Notes: generated by a model not told the origin, from the sequence alone. A stretch of 13,878 nt of DNA from Deinococcus ruber (GCF_014648095.1 NZ_BMQL01000079.1:1-13878), one strand, 5' to 3'. Shown: positions 6,321 to 13,545, numbered from the stretch's first letter. A program made the numbers and translations.

Positions 6321-7415
6321 TCAGTTGACCGCAGCATCCAGCGGCGGTTCACCCGCCGTGGCTGCGGCGGCCGCGCCCTGGTTGCTGAGAATGTGCAGCG
6401 TCACCTTCTCGCGCAGTTCCTGCTCAAGCTCGGGTCGCTCCTTGATGTAGGCGATGGCTTTGTCCTTGCCCTGCCCGATGCGTTCGTCCCCGTAGCTGTA
6501 AAACGATCCCGCCTTCTTGACGATGTCAAAGTCGCTGGCGAGCGTTACCAGGTCGGACAGCTGGTCGAACCCAGTGCCGTAGCTGAGGGTCAGCTCGACC
6601 TCTTTAAAGGGCGGTGCCACCTTGTTCTTGATCACCTTGATCTTCACGGTGTTCGACACGGACTCGTTGCCGACCTTATTGGCCTGTCCGATCTTCCGGA
6701 CGTCCAGACGCATGGTGGCATAGAACTTCAGCGCCTTACCGCCGGTGGTGGTTTCGGGATTACCGTACATCACGCCGATCTTCTCGCGCACTTGGTTGAT
6801 GAAGATCGCGGCCGTGTCCGTCTTGCTGAGTACCCCAGCCAGCTTGCGCAGCGCTTGAGACATCAGCCGCGCCTGCAAACCAGGAAGGCTGTCGCCCATG
6901 TCCCCTTCGATTTCCGCACGGGGCGTCAGGGCGGCAACGCTGTCGACCACCACGATGTCCACGGCGCCGCTGCGGACCAACAACTCCATGATCTCGAGGG
7001 CCTGTTCGCCGTTGTCCGGCTGTGAGACCAGCAGATTGTCGGTATCGACGCCCAGGGCGCGGGCGTAGGAGGGATCAAGGGCGTGTTCGGCGTCGATGAA
7101 GGCCGCCGTGCCGCCCGCTTTCTGGCACTGTGCGATGATGGCCAGCGCCAGGGTCGTTTTCCCGCCCGACTCAGGGCCATAGATCTCAGTGATGCGGCCC
7201 TTGGCGATCCCGCCGATCCCCAGCGCCAGGTCGAGGCTCAGACTCCCGGTGCTGATGGCGTGAATATCGAGGCGGGTATCCGCACCGAGCTTCATGATGG
7301 CACCCTTGCCGAACGACTTCTCGATCTGGTTCATGGCGAGTTCCAGCGCTTTGTTCTTGTCGCCGGCGCTACCGGAGATGCTGATGCTCTTGGTGTTCTT
7401 GTCGTCTTTGCCCAT
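6321..7415 (-). CDS. recA: Recombinase RecA (probable accessory, damage-inducible copy)
   Basis: The 364-residue protein is a full-length RecA. Walker A is GPESGGKT (80-87), the catalytic Glu is in [13 protein letters not shown] (Glu110), and Walker B is [17 protein letters not shown] (Asp158). L1 follows ([20 protein letters not shown]) and L2 is in [20 protein letters not shown]. The C-terminal domain is present ([20 protein letters not shown]), ending in a short Ala-rich tail. RecA forms ATP-dependent filaments on single-stranded DNA for recombination and stimulates LexA cleavage. The sequence is clearly Deinococcus-type, but the usual cinA/ligT neighbours are absent and mobile DNA surrounds it. 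Deinococcus deserti is known to carry additional plasmid-borne recA genes. A TATACT -10 and a GAAC-N4-GTTC box upstream suggest LexA control. AGGGGG lies about 12 bases before the ATG as a possible ribosome binding site. Confidence 0.97.
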   Translation of the reverse strand: MGKDDKNTKSISISGSAGDKNKALELAMNQIEKSFGKGAIMKLGADTRLDIHAISTGSLSLDLALGIGGIAKGRITEIYGPESGGKTTLALAIIAQCQKAGGTAAFIDAEHALDPSYARALGVDTDNLLVSQPDNGEQALEIMELLVRSGAVDIVVVDSVAALTPRAEIEGDMGDSLPGLQARLMSQALRKLAGVLSKTDTAAIFINQVREKIGVMYGNPETTTGGKALKFYATMRLDVRKIGQANKVGNESVSNTVKIKVIKNKVAPPFKEVELTLSYGTGFDQLSDLVTLASDFDIVKKAGSFYSYGDERIGQGKDKAIAYIKERPELEQELREKVTLHILSNQGAAAAATAGEPPLDAAVN

Positions 7416-7442
7416 GTGTGGTGTGCCCCCTGGTGTGCAGGC

Positions 7443-7456
7443 GTTCAGTATAGAAC
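7443..7456 (-). promoter_or_regulatory. recA -10 box TATACT inside a GTTC-N6-GAAC palindrome
   Basis: The minus strand reads GTTCTATACTGAAC, with the -10 hexamer TATACT (7447-7452) flanked by inverted GTTC/GAAC half sites. Start of transcription would be near 7440, leaving a leader of about 25 bases. No good -35 is evident, as expected for a regulated promoter. The palindrome could be a second repressor contact. Confidence 0.5.
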
Positions 7457-7481
7457 AAAATCATGCCTAGCGATTTCGTCA

Positions 7482-7493
7482 GAACAGACGTTC
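7482..7493 (-). promoter_or_regulatory. Putative LexA/SOS box upstream of recA (GAAC-N4-GTTC)
   Basis: The minus strand reads GAACGTCTGTTC, with perfect GAAC/GTTC arms and a four-base spacer. This is the layout of the DinR/LexA box of Gram-positive bacteria (CGAAC-N4-GTTCG type). It lies about 30 bases upstream of the -10 box, overlapping where a -35 or activator site would sit. I saw no copy of the Deinococcus radiation/desiccation response motif, which has a TTATGTCATTGACATAA-like form. Confidence 0.55.
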
Positions 7494-7509
7494 TCTCGAA
7501 AACGCGCCT

Positions 7510-7650
7510 GCAGATCGGCGGCTTCTGACACCCAGGAGAGGGATCCCCTGGCTCGCCTGACCGGGCATCCCCGCTCACCTCAAGCGAAGAGCATCTAGTG
7601 ACATCTCAGTGGACAAGTTGCTGCCACCGACGATCAAGCCGCCGACCTGC
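7510..7650. repeat. Spaced inverted repeat between recA and the YibE/F gene
   Basis: GCAGATCGGCGGCTT (7510-7524) is matched by the reverse complement of AAGCCGCCGACCTGC (7636-7650) at 14 of 15 bases. About 110 bases lie between the arms and encode nothing obvious. It could be a small non-autonomous element, a structured RNA, or the downstream signal of the YibE/F gene, which ends at 7661. Confidence 0.4.
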
Positions 7651-7660
7651 CGTTCGCTCG

Positions 7661-8704
7661 TCAGTGAACGTGCGAATGACTACTGGGCGCGTGTCGACCG
7701 CCCCGGAAGAACTGGGCGGCGATCAGCGTCGTGAGTGGCACCGCGAGTAGCAGGCACAACGTACTGATCAAAATGCTTGTCACTTCCGATGCGAATCCCT
7801 CGCCGCTGATCTTCACCCACAGCGGGGTGGGATCACGGTTGAGCAACAGCAGCAGAGGCAAACTTGACGCGGCGTACAGCAGCACCAGCACGTTGACCAG
7901 GCTACCGATGTGGTCAAAGCCTACCGCCATGGCTCGGCGGTACAACTCGTGAATGCCGTGTGACGCGTTCTCATACGCAAGCGCCTGGACCACCGCCGCT
8001 TGGGTCACCGTCACATCGTTGAGGGCGCCCACCGTGCCGATCACGATACTCAGCAAGTACACGTGCAGTGGATTCAGGTGAAACAGGGTGCTGGCGACGT
8101 ACCCTCCCTCGCTGATGGTGCCAGTGAAGCCCATGATGTGGGCCATCCAGACCGAGAGAAAGCCCCCGAACACGGTCGTGACAGCGGTCCCCAACAGCGC
8201 AGCGCTGGTCTTGCGTCCCACACCGTGCACAAAATAGATGGTGACGCATAAAATTCCTACGGTGCCCGTCAGGGCGACGGGCAGCGCATTCCCACCCTGT
8301 GCCAGACGTGGGATGATCAGCCAGATCAGCACCGCCAGACTGAGCGCAGCACCGATCACAGCGCGCAGACCTTTCCAACGGCCGAGGAGCGCCGCAGCGC
8401 CCACCAGCAGCGCTATGAGCCACAGCAACGTCGGCGCACGGAGAGCGTCCTGCACCACGTAGTTGTCACCCGACTGCCACACGATGACACTCTGGCCGGT
8501 GTGATAGGTGGGGCTTCCCTCTGCGACCAGCGCATCGACGACATCGCCGTTCTCCAGTGTCACCAGGGCTTCCTGATCGCCGGATGCTGGCGCTTTCATG
8601 ATGCCGAAGGTCGCCCGGTGGTAGGTGCCGATGCTCGGAGGACTGGGCTGAGTGTGTCCCCAACCAAAAAAGAGCAGGACCAGCAGCAGAGTGAGACGAC
8701 GCAT
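7661..8704 (-). CDS. YibE/F-family multi-pass membrane protein
   Basis: The 347-residue protein has an N-terminal signal sequence (MRRLTLLLVLLFFGWGHTQ). A small extracytoplasmic beta-rich domain follows (about 25-88, with VTLENGDVVDALVAEG and SVIVWQSGDNYVVQDA). About seven or eight hydrophobic helices come next from about residue 92. The central TVGALNDVTVTQAAVVQAL and GFDHIGSLVNVLVLLYAASS are hallmarks of the YibE/F family (PF07907). The family's function is unsettled; such proteins are thought to be transporters or permease-like. The C terminus is His-rich (GGRHAPSSHSHVH), which might bind metal. CATACT lies seven bases before the ATG and may be a -10 for a leaderless message. It stands alone, on the same strand as recA. 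Confidence 0.9.
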   Translation of the reverse strand: MRRLTLLLVLLFFGWGHTQPSPPSIGTYHRATFGIMKAPASGDQEALVTLENGDVVDALVAEGSPTYHTGQSVIVWQSGDNYVVQDALRAPTLLWLIALLVGAAALLGRWKGLRAVIGAALSLAVLIWLIIPRLAQGGNALPVALTGTVGILCVTIYFVHGVGRKTSAALLGTAVTTVFGGFLSVWMAHIMGFTGTISEGGYVASTLFHLNPLHVYLLSIVIGTVGALNDVTVTQAAVVQALAYENASHGIHELYRRAMAVGFDHIGSLVNVLVLLYAASSLPLLLLLNRDPTPLWVKISGEGFASEVTSILISTLCLLLAVPLTTLIAAQFFRGGRHAPSSHSHVH

Positions 8705-8744
8705 TCTGCCCAGTATGCTGCATCACTGAGGTCGACTTGTCTGA

Positions 8745-8930
8745 TCAGTAATCGGTTGACTCATGAGAGAAACGCTGTCGTACAGGGCGTTGATGCGACA
8801 GAGCGGTCGCCCCCTTGAGTGACGTACTGCGCACCGCTTGAATCATCGACACGACCTGCTCGTAGATCCATTCGCTCGGACGCCATGCCGTCCCCGTGAA
8901 CGACGCGGCATACTGCAGGGTGCATGCCAC
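8745..8930 (-). CDS. Possible small hypothetical protein (61 residues, GTG start)
   Basis: The frame begins at GTG with VACTLQYAASFTGTAWRPSE and runs through WIYEQVVSMIQAVRSTSL to a stop at 8745. Third codon positions are mostly G or C, as in neighbouring genes, which supports coding. No family is recognised and no ribosome binding site is obvious. Its 5' end overlaps the start of the divergent 8924-9193 gene by a few bases, so at least one of the two starts is probably further in. Confidence 0.35.
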   Translation of the reverse strand: MACTLQYAASFTGTAWRPSEWIYEQVVSMIQAVRSTSLKGATALSHQRPVRQRFSHESTDY

Positions 8931-9193
8931 TTGATCTTCCCTCGATGTTCATGGATGAAGTTCATCCACTCAGCCGGACCGCTGCGGCCTTGGTGCAGCG
9001 GTATTACCAGAAGCACCTCTTTCCCACGGCACCCACCACCGCTGCCGAGTGGCGGTTCTGTCTCGGTGTGGTCATGGCCGATTATTTGCTGAGCCAAGGA
9101 TTGAACCGGGAAGCCTATACGCTCCGGCTCCATGCCGCCGAGATTGAAGTATGGACGGCCGCCCGATACAACGCTTGGCGCGATAGCCTGTAA
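8924..9193 (+). CDS. Hypothetical protein, up to 89 residues
   Basis: The frame reads MPLDLPSMFMDEVHPLSRTA, then AALVQRYYQKHLF, AEWRFCLGVVMADYLLSQGL and AAEIEVWTAARYNAWRDSL. It looks like a soluble all-helical protein. The family is not recognised. Internal ATGs at 8945 and 8951 are realistic alternative starts and would free space from the divergent 8745-8930 frame. GCAGGG upstream is a weak ribosome binding site for the first ATG. About 210 bases without a confident gene follow it. Confidence 0.6.
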   Translation: MPLDLPSMFMDEVHPLSRTAAALVQRYYQKHLFPTAPTTAAEWRFCLGVVMADYLLSQGLNREAYTLRLHAAEIEVWTAARYNAWRDSL

Positions 9194-9404
9194 AGCGTTC
9201 CTCATTTGTGGCGTGATCTCTCCAGGGGTGGCGATCGGTGCTGTTCGATCCCTCGTCTCCCTTTTGATCTTGGTCCCCATGCCGCTCGCTGAGATGCTGT
9301 CTTACGCCAGTGTGCCGTTTCACACAGATCGTTGTAAGCCGCTGCACGTGATCTGGGAAGACATCGTTGCCATCGCCAGGCAGCATGAAGAGGAAGCTGG
9401 AGCG

Positions 9405-9710
9405 TTACGGCAAGAGCACCGTGGTAGCGGTGAAGTCCTTCGGATGGTGACCGGTCACATCACAGCGGTATCGCTGTCCAGATGCCTCACCCTCCACACG
9501 CCAATGGGTGCCGACTGCCCATACTGCTGGGCGGCTACACACTGCGCCCTCAGGGATCAACGACCGAACCTGGTCTGCGCAGGCGTTTGCCATCAACGTT
9601 ACGTCCGTGCCGGATGACGCGGTCAGTCTTCCTGCGTTCGAGAGCGCTGGGAGCGGCACGAACACGATGAGCGCTGCTGCGAGCAGCAGTGTTCCTGACA
9701 CGCCCCACAA
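9405..9710 (-). CDS. Small secreted or membrane-anchored hypothetical protein
   Basis: The frame uses a non-ATG start (TTG at 9710, with GTG at about 9701 as an alternative). It begins with a typical signal sequence, WGVSGTLLLAAALIVFVPL, followed by PALSNAG, a reasonable signal-peptidase region. The mature part of about 75 residues contains two Cys pairs' worth of cysteines (NACADQV, AVCSRP, YRCDV) and the segment THWRVEGEASGQRYRCDVTG, which looks like a compact beta fold. No family is recognised. A plus-strand frame lies opposite (9279-9617), but this one has the more protein-like pattern. Confidence 0.55.
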   Translation of the reverse strand: MWGVSGTLLLAAALIVFVPLPALSNAGRLTASSGTDVTLMANACADQVRSLIPEGAVCSRPAVWAVGTHWRVEGEASGQRYRCDVTGHHPKDFTATTVLLP

Positions 9711-10513
9711 CAGCCAGTGAGAACGGCCACTCGCTGTCCTCTACGTCCGCTCTTGGCTCATGCCCTACCTTATCGCCGTCTTTTGTACACAGGAGGCGCA
9801 CATAACAATGCTTCTTTCCACAGGCGCTGCAAGGGGAGCATACCTGAACTCAGCTGCTGGACCGAGGATCAATTATCCGCACGAACTCCGCACCGACCAC
9901 CACACAATTTTAACGTCCAGGACAACTTCCAAACAGGTTGAGAGCTCAGGTGCGGCACGTGTCAACTCACCGTCCAGCAGCTGGATGTTCGAACCAACCT
10001 ACCAGCGTGCTTGGACGTGCCAGCGACTCTAAAAGCAGCTTCACCCTGCGCTTTCGGTTGCGCGTGAGACCAGCATGTTCAGCTGCTCGCTCCGCCCGAA
10101 CCCACCGTGTAGCGTCTGAATGCCGTACTCTTGTCGCTGTCAGCACGAAGTAAAGTCAAATTCAAGAACGTGACGTTCGGCCGATTCTGGAACGCCTCAA
10201 CCCGCCTGTGCGAGCGAACGAACAAGGGGCGATCATCGGGGCCTCAGCAGGCGAGCAAAAGCAGCTTGATCGGGCCGCTGACCCGCAACACGGGATTGTG
10301 ATCCTTGACGAGCACACTGCGAGGCCACTCACCCTCTCCCGGCGGTCATTCCGGGACAGGGCGCGTCGACTGAGCCAGTCGACGTATTGCCTGCCGGGAG
10401 GCCGGGACCTACACTTCAGCTGTTCCCTTCGTTGCTGCTGCGGTGGGGCGTGATCCAGCGGTCTGTTCAGACTCGCTGTATGGCCTTCGTTCCCAAACAC
10501 CCTGAGGACAACG
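9711..10513. other. About 800-base stretch without a confident gene ahead of rtcB
   Basis: No frame here has a recognisable product. Two weak candidates exist. The plus-strand frame 9808-10029 sits 11 bases after a perfect AGGAGG (9791-9796) but has an atypical composition. The frame 10208-10453 has a GTG start and fair GC-rich third positions but no ribosome binding site. Two adjacent hairpins lie at 10337-10383. I looked for a tRNA-like or Y-RNA-like fold because rtcB genes can neighbour Y-RNA loci, and could not establish one. The stretch may contain degraded genes or an unannotated RNA. Confidence 0.5.
10337..10383. repeat. Two adjacent hairpins upstream of rtcB
   Basis: TCCCGG (10337-10342) pairs with CCGGGA (10351-10356) over an eight-base loop. 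GTCGACTG (10365-10372) then pairs with CAGTCGAC (10376-10383) over a three-base loop. No T run follows, so they are not an obvious terminator. They end about 130 bases before the rtcB start and might be part of its leader or of a separate RNA. Confidence 0.4.
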
Positions 10514-11998
10514 ATGCACCATCAACACCTGACCCGCATCAGCGCTACCGAATTGCAGGTCAATCATCCGTATTCCTTTCCTACTCGACTCTTCGCCACG
10601 CCAGAGGTGACCTTAGAACGTCGCGCTGTGGACGAACTGCTCCGCCTCCTGGATCTACAAGGCACCCTGGAGCAGCTCAGCACCGACGGCTTATCAGCTC
10701 ACATTGAGCGGGTCGCTCTGACCCCCGATTTTCACAAGGGCGCGGGCATTCCGGTTGGCACCGTGATTCAGGGGCGGGGTTTCATTCTTCCGCAGGCTAT
10801 CGGCAATGATGTCGGCTGTGGCATGAGCCTGCACACCACCAGCCTGAGTAGAGAGGCGCTGGAGCCCTGGCTGGACGCCCTGGAATCCAGACTCCGCCAC
10901 TCCTTTTTCCAGGGTGGACGTGACTTGCCGCTCACCGGTCGCCAGCGCGAGGCCCTGCTGCGCGGCGGGGTGGCTGGTCTGCTCTCGGCGAGGCGTCCCT
11001 TGCCGCAGGGCCTCTGGCGGCAGATCCAGCTTCATGAGCTGGAACAGGCTCTCACACGCACGGAATCCGGTAGTCTGCCGGTGCAGCGCTTGCCTGGACT
11101 GCGCGACTGGATGGGCGAACCCGACCGGCTGAGCTGGGACGGACAGAGCGGCTCACTGGGCGGTGGCAATCATTTTCTGGAGCTACAATACGTCCACCGT
11201 GTGCTCGACGCCCCGACTGCGCATGCCTGGGGGCTCCGCTCTGGTCAAGTCACGGTGATGGTCCATAGCGGTTCACTGGGGATTGGGCATCTGGCGGGCC
11301 AGTTGGCGTTCGAGCTGGCAAAAGGCGCCTACCCGGCAGGGCTGGTCCACCCAGCCAATGGGTTCTTCCCGCTGCTGACCGGCGAACGCAACGCGGCAGC
11401 GCTTCAGGCGATGCAGGACGTCCTGAATACAGCAGCCAATTTTGCGGTCGTGAACCGGCTGTTTCTGGCGCTGATGGCGAGATCGGTCCTGCAAGGCATG
11501 TTGGGTGACGTTGAGTTTCCGCTGCTGTACGACGCGGCGCACAACTTTATCTGGCAGGAGGGCAGTCACTGGCTGCACCGCAAAGGCGCCACCCCCTCAC
11601 GTGGCGATGAGCAGATGCAGGATACCCCGTTCGCTTACACCGGTGAACCAGTGCTCGTCCCGGGCTCGATGGGCGCGAGCAGTTTCGTGCTGGCAGGCCA
11701 GGGGCACCCTCAAGCCCTGCACAGCGCGAGCCACGGTGCAGGCCGAAAGCAGGGCAGGGGGGAGGCCATGCACGCAAATGAGGATGAGTTCGAGCAGTTC
11801 CTGCAGGACTTCCGGGTCGTGACACCGCTCGACTGGAACCGGGCACGTGCCGATGTGCGGGCGCAGAAGCGGAATGAACTGAAGCAGGAAGCACCCTTCG
11901 CTTACAAAGGGATCGGGCCGGTGATCCGGACGCTGGAACAGGCCGGCATCGCCCGTCCGGTGGCCGAACTGCGCCCGTTGCTCACGGTAAAGGGCTGA
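10514..11998 (+). CDS. rtcB: RNA-splicing ligase RtcB (3'-phosphate/5'-OH RNA ligase)
   Basis: The 494-residue protein has the full RtcB active-site set. These are PDFHKGAGIPVGTV, AIGNDVGCGM (Asp99, Cys102), GGGNHFLE (Asn219, His220, Glu223), a His at 251 in VHSGSLGIGH, YDAAHNF (His343), PGSMGASSFVL, the guanylylated-His motif SASHGAGR (His407) and a C-terminal VKG (Lys493). RtcB joins RNA 3'-phosphate or 2',3'-cyclic phosphate ends to 5'-OH ends using GTP and Mn2+, in tRNA splicing or repair of cleaved RNA. The metal-site motif usually reads HSGSRGLG; here Arg is replaced by Leu255. GAGG at 10504-10507, six bases before the ATG, supports this start. No rtcA, archease or rsr gene is adjacent. 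A strong stem follows the stop. Confidence 0.95.
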   Translation: MHHQHLTRISATELQVNHPYSFPTRLFATPEVTLERRAVDELLRLLDLQGTLEQLSTDGLSAHIERVALTPDFHKGAGIPVGTVIQGRGFILPQAIGNDVGCGMSLHTTSLSREALEPWLDALESRLRHSFFQGGRDLPLTGRQREALLRGGVAGLLSARRPLPQGLWRQIQLHELEQALTRTESGSLPVQRLPGLRDWMGEPDRLSWDGQSGSLGGGNHFLELQYVHRVLDAPTAHAWGLRSGQVTVMVHSGSLGIGHLAGQLAFELAKGAYPAGLVHPANGFFPLLTGERNAAALQAMQDVLNTAANFAVVNRLFLALMARSVLQGMLGDVEFPLLYDAAHNFIWQEGSHWLHRKGATPSRGDEQMQDTPFAYTGEPVLVPGSMGASSFVLAGQGHPQALHSASHGAGRKQGRGEAMHANEDEFEQFLQDFRVVTPLDWNRARADVRAQKRNELKQEAPFAYKGIGPVIRTLEQAGIARPVAELRPLLTVKG

Positions 11999-12002
11999 GG
12001 CC

Positions 12003-12046
12003 GGGTGCGTGCTCAGCAGGACAGTGATCGTGGTGAGCACGCACCC
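12003..12046 (+). terminator. 13-bp perfect stem just after rtcB
   Basis: GGGTGCGTGCTCA (12003-12015) and TGAGCACGCACCC (12034-12046) are exact reverse complements around an 18-base loop. The stem begins four bases after the rtcB stop and so is placed like a terminator. It lacks a T run, so it may act by stabilising the 3' end, or be a small palindromic repeat. Confidence 0.6.
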
Positions 12047-12056
12047 ACATGGAATA

Positions 12057-12073
12057 GAGCCCCTGCGAAAGTC
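12057..12073 (+). repeat. Left terminal inverted repeat of the IS5-like element
   Basis: GAGCCCCTGCGAAAGTC; it matches the right-end repeat at 14 of 17 bases, with a perfect 10-base inner core TGCGAAAGTC. Confidence 0.7.
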
Positions 12074-12091
12074 GCGGTTTAGGCTGAAGCG

Positions 12092-12928
12092 GTGGAGAAC
12101 GACCGCCTGACACGCACGTTGAAGATGAACCGTAAGCAGTTCCGCCGCCGCACCGGGTGTCCCCCGAAACCTTCGCGTACATGGAAGCGGTGCTAACCGC
12201 ACGAGCAGCACGGAAGAAGAAATTCGGTCACCTAGCCGCGCTCAGCGTGGCGGAGCAGCTCTTGACGACCCTAGAGTTCTGGCGTAAAGACCGGACGTTC
12301 GCGCACCTGGGGATGACTGGGGCGTCCATGAAGCCACCGTGCAGCGCACGGTGGAACGGGGAGAGGCCGCGCTGATCGAGCGTGCGCAGTTCCAGATGCC
12401 CAAAAAGCGCGTGTTCCAGGAAGCGCATACGGTGTACAGCATCGTCGCGGTCGATGTCTCTGAAATCCCGTGCGAGCGACCCAAAAAAAGCAGCGCCGCT
12501 GATACAGCAGCAAGAAAAAGCGGCACACCCTGACGTTCCAAGTGTTGATGTGCACGGTCACGCAGCGCATCCTGGGCACCGCAACCAGTGCGGGTGCCGT
12601 GCACGACCTGACGCGCTTTCGGGCCTCTGGAATGCGGTTTCCCCACGACACCGCCTTGATTGGGGACGCGGGGGAGCAGGGCCTGTGGCGAAGCCACCCT
12701 CATGCCATCACACCCCACAAGGCGACGCGAGCGTCGCCTCTCTCGACCGAACAGCGTTAGGAGAACTGGGCGTCGGCATATACCCGACAAGGGATCGAAC
12801 ATGTCATCCGCCGCATGAAGATCTTTCGGGTACTCATGGGCTTAGATCGCCATCGACGTCGTCGGTTCGCGCGCCGGGTTCAACGCATTGCGGCGCTCTG
12901 TACCCTCACCCGAGCCTGCCCGTCATGA
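12092..12928 (+). pseudogene. IS5-family-like DDE transposase, three frameshifts and two stops
   Basis: Reassembling frames gives one transposase. It starts at GTG (VENDRLTRTLKMNRKQFRRR), shifts near 12155-12165, then reads VSPETFAYMEAVLTARAARK. It shifts again near 12310-12322 and reads VHEATVQRTVERGEAALIER to IVAVDVSEIPCERPKK. A third shift falls at the A7 run 12483-12489. TGA at 12500 stands where relatives have Trp, and TAG at 12758 replaces Gln. It closes with RQGIEHVIRRMKIFRVLMG and RACPS at 12926-12928. Catalytic residues are visible as D in AVDVSE, D in LIGDAG and E in GIEHVIRRMK. All three shifts fit single-base losses. The two transitions to stop codons argue for genuine decay, though homopolymer sequencing errors could explain some of the shifts. 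Confidence 0.85.
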
Positions 12929-12943
12929 CTTTCGCAAGAGCTT
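12927..12943 (-). repeat. Right terminal inverted repeat of the IS5-like element
   Basis: Minus strand AAGCTCTTGCGAAAGTC. The last bases overlap the TAA stop of the convergent DUF6155-like gene. Confidence 0.7.
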
Positions 12944-13469
12944 ACTGCTCCAACGCTTTAACAAAATTTTTATAAATCTGTACATGCCAGTCAAAATATC
13001 CAAATTTTCGCTCTTGCTCTACAAATTTACGTCCGATACGGTGGATACTATCTAAAATCTCTTGATGTTCTGAATAATTTAAAGCGCATTTAGTAACGTC
13101 TTCAAACATATTTCCTAATGTAGTATCGTGGTTTTCTGACCAATACGGCAACTTTTGCCAGTATTCCAATGCGGTACCAATGTAGCGGATTTTAGCTTGG
13201 AGCATCTCGATTGGGGAAGCAACCCTCAAATAATTTTGCATGGCCTTTTTGGCGGATGCGACTCTCAGTTCCCCTTTTTTTGGATCGAAGCACTTCTCAA
13301 GCTCCTTGACATACACCGCAAGCAGCTCACTGTTGTCGTTATCTAATCTTGAAGTGAGGAATCGTTTGTTATCTGTACTTGTCTTGTAGAGGGCCTCAAT
13401 GAGTTCGCGGAGTTCAGATTCATCCAGAGCATCAAGAGCTTTTCGGAGTTGGAGAGCGGTCAAGGGCAT
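12942..13469 (-). CDS. DUF6155-like hypothetical protein, AT-rich
   Basis: From the ATG at 13469 the product is 175 residues, starting MPLTALQLRKALDALDESEL. The opening pattern (leucine-rich helix, then RELIEALYKTS, KRFLTSRLDND and ELLAVYVKELEKCFDPKKG) resembles DUF6155, a family of unknown role. The rest is helical and rich in Trp, Tyr and Asn (IEMLQAKIRYIGTALEYWQK; YSEHQEILDSIHRIGRKFVE). An upstream extension to 13595 is open but its sequence looks non-native, so I prefer the internal ATG, which has TACGAT five bases ahead. The gene is visibly more AT-rich than everything around it, indicating recent acquisition. The IS5-like element ends within its stop codon, so the native 3' end may have been changed. 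Confidence 0.75.
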   Translation of the reverse strand: MPLTALQLRKALDALDESELRELIEALYKTSTDNKRFLTSRLDNDNSELLAVYVKELEKCFDPKKGELRVASAKKAMQNYLRVASPIEMLQAKIRYIGTALEYWQKLPYWSENHDTTLGNMFEDVTKCALNYSEHQEILDSIHRIGRKFVEQERKFGYFDWHVQIYKNFVKALEQ

Positions 13470-13545
13470 GACAAATCGTAACGGGTCAGCACGAAGACAG
13501 GATTGACTCTTAAGAAAGGAAATGGCAAGCTGCCCTAATCCATGG

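Larger units (their letters stand above)
12057..12943 (+). mobile_element. IS5-family-like insertion sequence, complete in outline but decayed
   Basis: Terminal inverted repeats GAGCCCCTGCGAAAGTC (12057-12073) and, on the opposite strand, AAGCTCTTGCGAAAGTC (12927-12943) match at 14 of 17 positions. They enclose a single broken transposase gene, and the element is about 890 bases long, suitable for an IS5-type unit. A TA precedes the left repeat and a TA lies at 12943-12944 on the right, compatible with a short target duplication, though the exact ends are ambiguous by a base. Confidence 0.75.

Noticed and set aside
6156..7025. Plus-strand 289-residue open frame opposite recA
   Set aside because: It is the antisense of a certain recA gene; long antisense frames are expected in GC-rich coding DNA, and the product resembles no protein family.
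9279..9617. Plus-strand frame starting MPLAEMLSYASVPFHTDRCK
   Set aside because: Part of it (to about 9404) looks mildly protein-like, but there is no ribosome binding site. The remainder is antisense to the better-supported secreted protein at 9405-9710. It may be a remnant.
9975..10005. GTTCGAAC resembling a tRNA T-loop
   Set aside because: The flanking bases do not form the five-pair T stem and no acceptor, D or anticodon arms could be drawn, so it is not a tRNA or a clear tRNA-like RNA.
9808..10029. 73-residue plus frame 11 bases after a perfect AGGAGG
   Set aside because: The composition (many Ser, Thr, Arg and Asn without a fold-like pattern) and lack of recognisable similarity make it unconvincing despite the ribosome binding site.
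10208..10453. 81-residue plus frame with GTG start upstream of rtcB
   Set aside because: Third positions are moderately GC-rich, but there is no ribosome binding site or family, and the C-terminal part is Cys-rich in a way typical of random GC-rich translation.
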